Shown piece after piece: positions 63,231 to 64,000 of a stretch of DNA of 64,000 bases (the stretch's first letter is position 1; each line of letters opens with the position of its first letter). The notes beneath the pieces were generated by a model. That model saw nothing but the letters and a program-made list of their open reading frames with translations, did not search any database and was not told where the DNA came from. The DNA is from Nocardia huaxiensis (lineage in GTDB: Bacteria; Actinomycetota; Actinomycetes; Mycobacteriales; Mycobacteriaceae): positions 4,774,001 to 4,838,000 of the forward strand of contig NZ_CP059399.1 of NCBI RefSeq assembly GCF_013744875.1, read 5' to 3'. The position numbers and the translations under genes were made by a program.

Positions 63231-64000
63231 ATGACGCACCCCGATGCTGTCCCGCGGCTGCGGCCGGGCACGAGTCCGACCGGTTCCCGTCCGCATGATG
63301 CCCGGTTCGATATCGGCCCCAAGCGTTTTCGCCGGGTGTGGGTCGAACGCGGCGTGCCGATCCGGCTGGCGGACGGGACGGTGCTGTCCGCCGACATCAC
63401 CCGCCCGGCGCACCGAGTCGGCGTGCCGGTCACCGATCTGCTGCCCGCGATCGTGACGTTCACCCCGTACAACAAGACGCTGCTCACCCGGGTAGCACCG
63501 TTACTCGGGCTGGCTCAGGCCGCGGGGCCGTTGCTCACCCGCGTGGTGCCGCCCTCGCCCGGTGGGCGGGCGACGCGACGCGAGCTGTTGCGGACGCTCG
63601 GCGGCGGCGCGATCGATCTGCTGCGCGCCAACCGGGTGCTGGTATCGCGCGGCTACGTTCACGTGCACATCGATGTGCGCGGCACCGGCAGTTCCACCGG
63701 TGTGCTGCAAATCCAGTCCGAGCGTGAGCAATTGGATTCAGTGGAGGCGCTGCGCTGGGTGCGCGAGCAGCCTTGGTGCGACGGCGATATCGGTCTGTAC
63801 GGCATCTCGTATTCGGCTATTTCGGCGCTGCACGCGGCGGCGCGTCGTCCCGAGGGTGTAAAGGCCGTGTTCGCCATGGTCGGTTCCACCGATCCGGGCA
63901 ATGATCTGCTCATGACCGGTGGCGCGCATACCGGTTTCATGATCGCCTGGCTGGCGGTGGTCAATGCGGCCAAGTGGGTGCCCACGGTGCCGGGACTGGT
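63231..64000 (+). CDS. CocE/NonD-family hydrolase (X-Pro dipeptidyl-peptidase-like), cut by the window end
   Basis: 256 residues visible, open at the 3' side. RVWVERGVPIRLADGTVLSADITRPA, FTPYNK, YVHVHIDVRGTGSSTG, EQPWCDGDIGLYGISYSAIS: the Ser in GISYS is the nucleophile. CocE-type enzymes hydrolyse esters or amides; the Asp and His lie beyond the window. GAGAAG precedes ATG 63231. It may be the fourth gene of the rightward unit. Confidence 0.85.
   Translation, partial: MTHPDAVPRLRPGTSPTGSRPHDARFDIGPKRFRRVWVERGVPIRLADGTVLSADITRPAHRVGVPVTDLLPAIVTFTPYNKTLLTRVAPLLGLAQAAGPLLTRVVPPSPGGRATRRELLRTLGGGAIDLLRANRVLVSRGYVHVHIDVRGTGSSTGVLQIQSEREQLDSVEALRWVREQPWCDGDIGLYGISYSAISALHAAARRPEGVKAVFAMVGSTDPGNDLLMTGGAHTGFMIAWLAVVNAAKWVPTVPGL

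Overview
The window is high-GC DNA from a mycolic-acid-producing actinobacterium, most likely Nocardia or a close relative. The evidence is a KasA/KasB-type ketoacyl synthase, a DprE1-type arabinan oxidase, a UsfY-like protein, an LmeA/DUF2993-like protein, a kinase-EmbR pair, two boxes fitting the KstR consensus and a MymA/LipR/SadH-type gene set. The species is an inference. No insertion sequence, CRISPR array or complete phage was seen. All assignments come from reading the sequence; no database search was run.

0-11.9 kb is mostly housekeeping and orphan genes: an HLD-III-type haloalkane dehalogenase homologue whose catalytic His is Thr, a KasB-like synthase, two overlapping MutS-like ATPases, a Nudix hydrolase, an ECF sigma factor with a CPVC peroxiredoxin-like protein, and small conserved families. 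One decayed SnoaL/DUF4440-like gene lies at 10.5-10.7 kb.

11.9-20.2 kb holds a Tat-exported latex-clearing protein (rubber oxygenase) with a small secreted partner. It also holds an arsenic-type locus: an ArsR-acetyltransferase fusion divergent from an ArsO-like flavoprotein and an MFS exporter, with three 16-bp operator-like repeats between them. A stand-alone DprE1 homologue follows.

20.2-25.4 kb is a Calvin-cycle unit: a LysR regulator (CbbR type) divergent from cbbL-cbbS-cbbX-fructose bisphosphatase-phosphoribulokinase, encoding red-type form I RuBisCO with its activase. A hairpin closes the unit.

25.4-49.4 kb is mixed: a thiolase, a VOC protein, an Lrp regulator, an AlkZ-like protein, three unusual tRNA genes (Lys, Ile, Ser), FAD enzymes (one internally deleted beside a perfect orphan operator), a GlxA regulator, a beta-lactamase-fold lipoprotein, and a nitronate monooxygenase and an SRPBCC protein each with a KstR-like box. 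It continues with a PEP-synthase/rifampin-phosphotransferase-like enzyme and two membrane proteins, a 29-residue peptide gene, and a Ser/Thr kinase-EmbR-membrane protein operon ending at the initiator tRNA-Met.

50-64 kb is a lipid-oxidation gene set: a flavin monooxygenase divergent from a P450; a seven-gene leftward run of three hormone-sensitive-lipase-type esterases, three SDRs and a small protein; and a rightward run of three SDRs followed by a CocE-type hydrolase cut by the window end. Both divergent promoter regions carry copies of ACTGTC-N3-GACAGT, so the genes look like one TetR-type regulon whose regulator is not in view. The enzyme classes fit subterminal oxidation: hydroxylation, oxidation to a ketone, Baeyer-Villiger insertion, ester hydrolysis.
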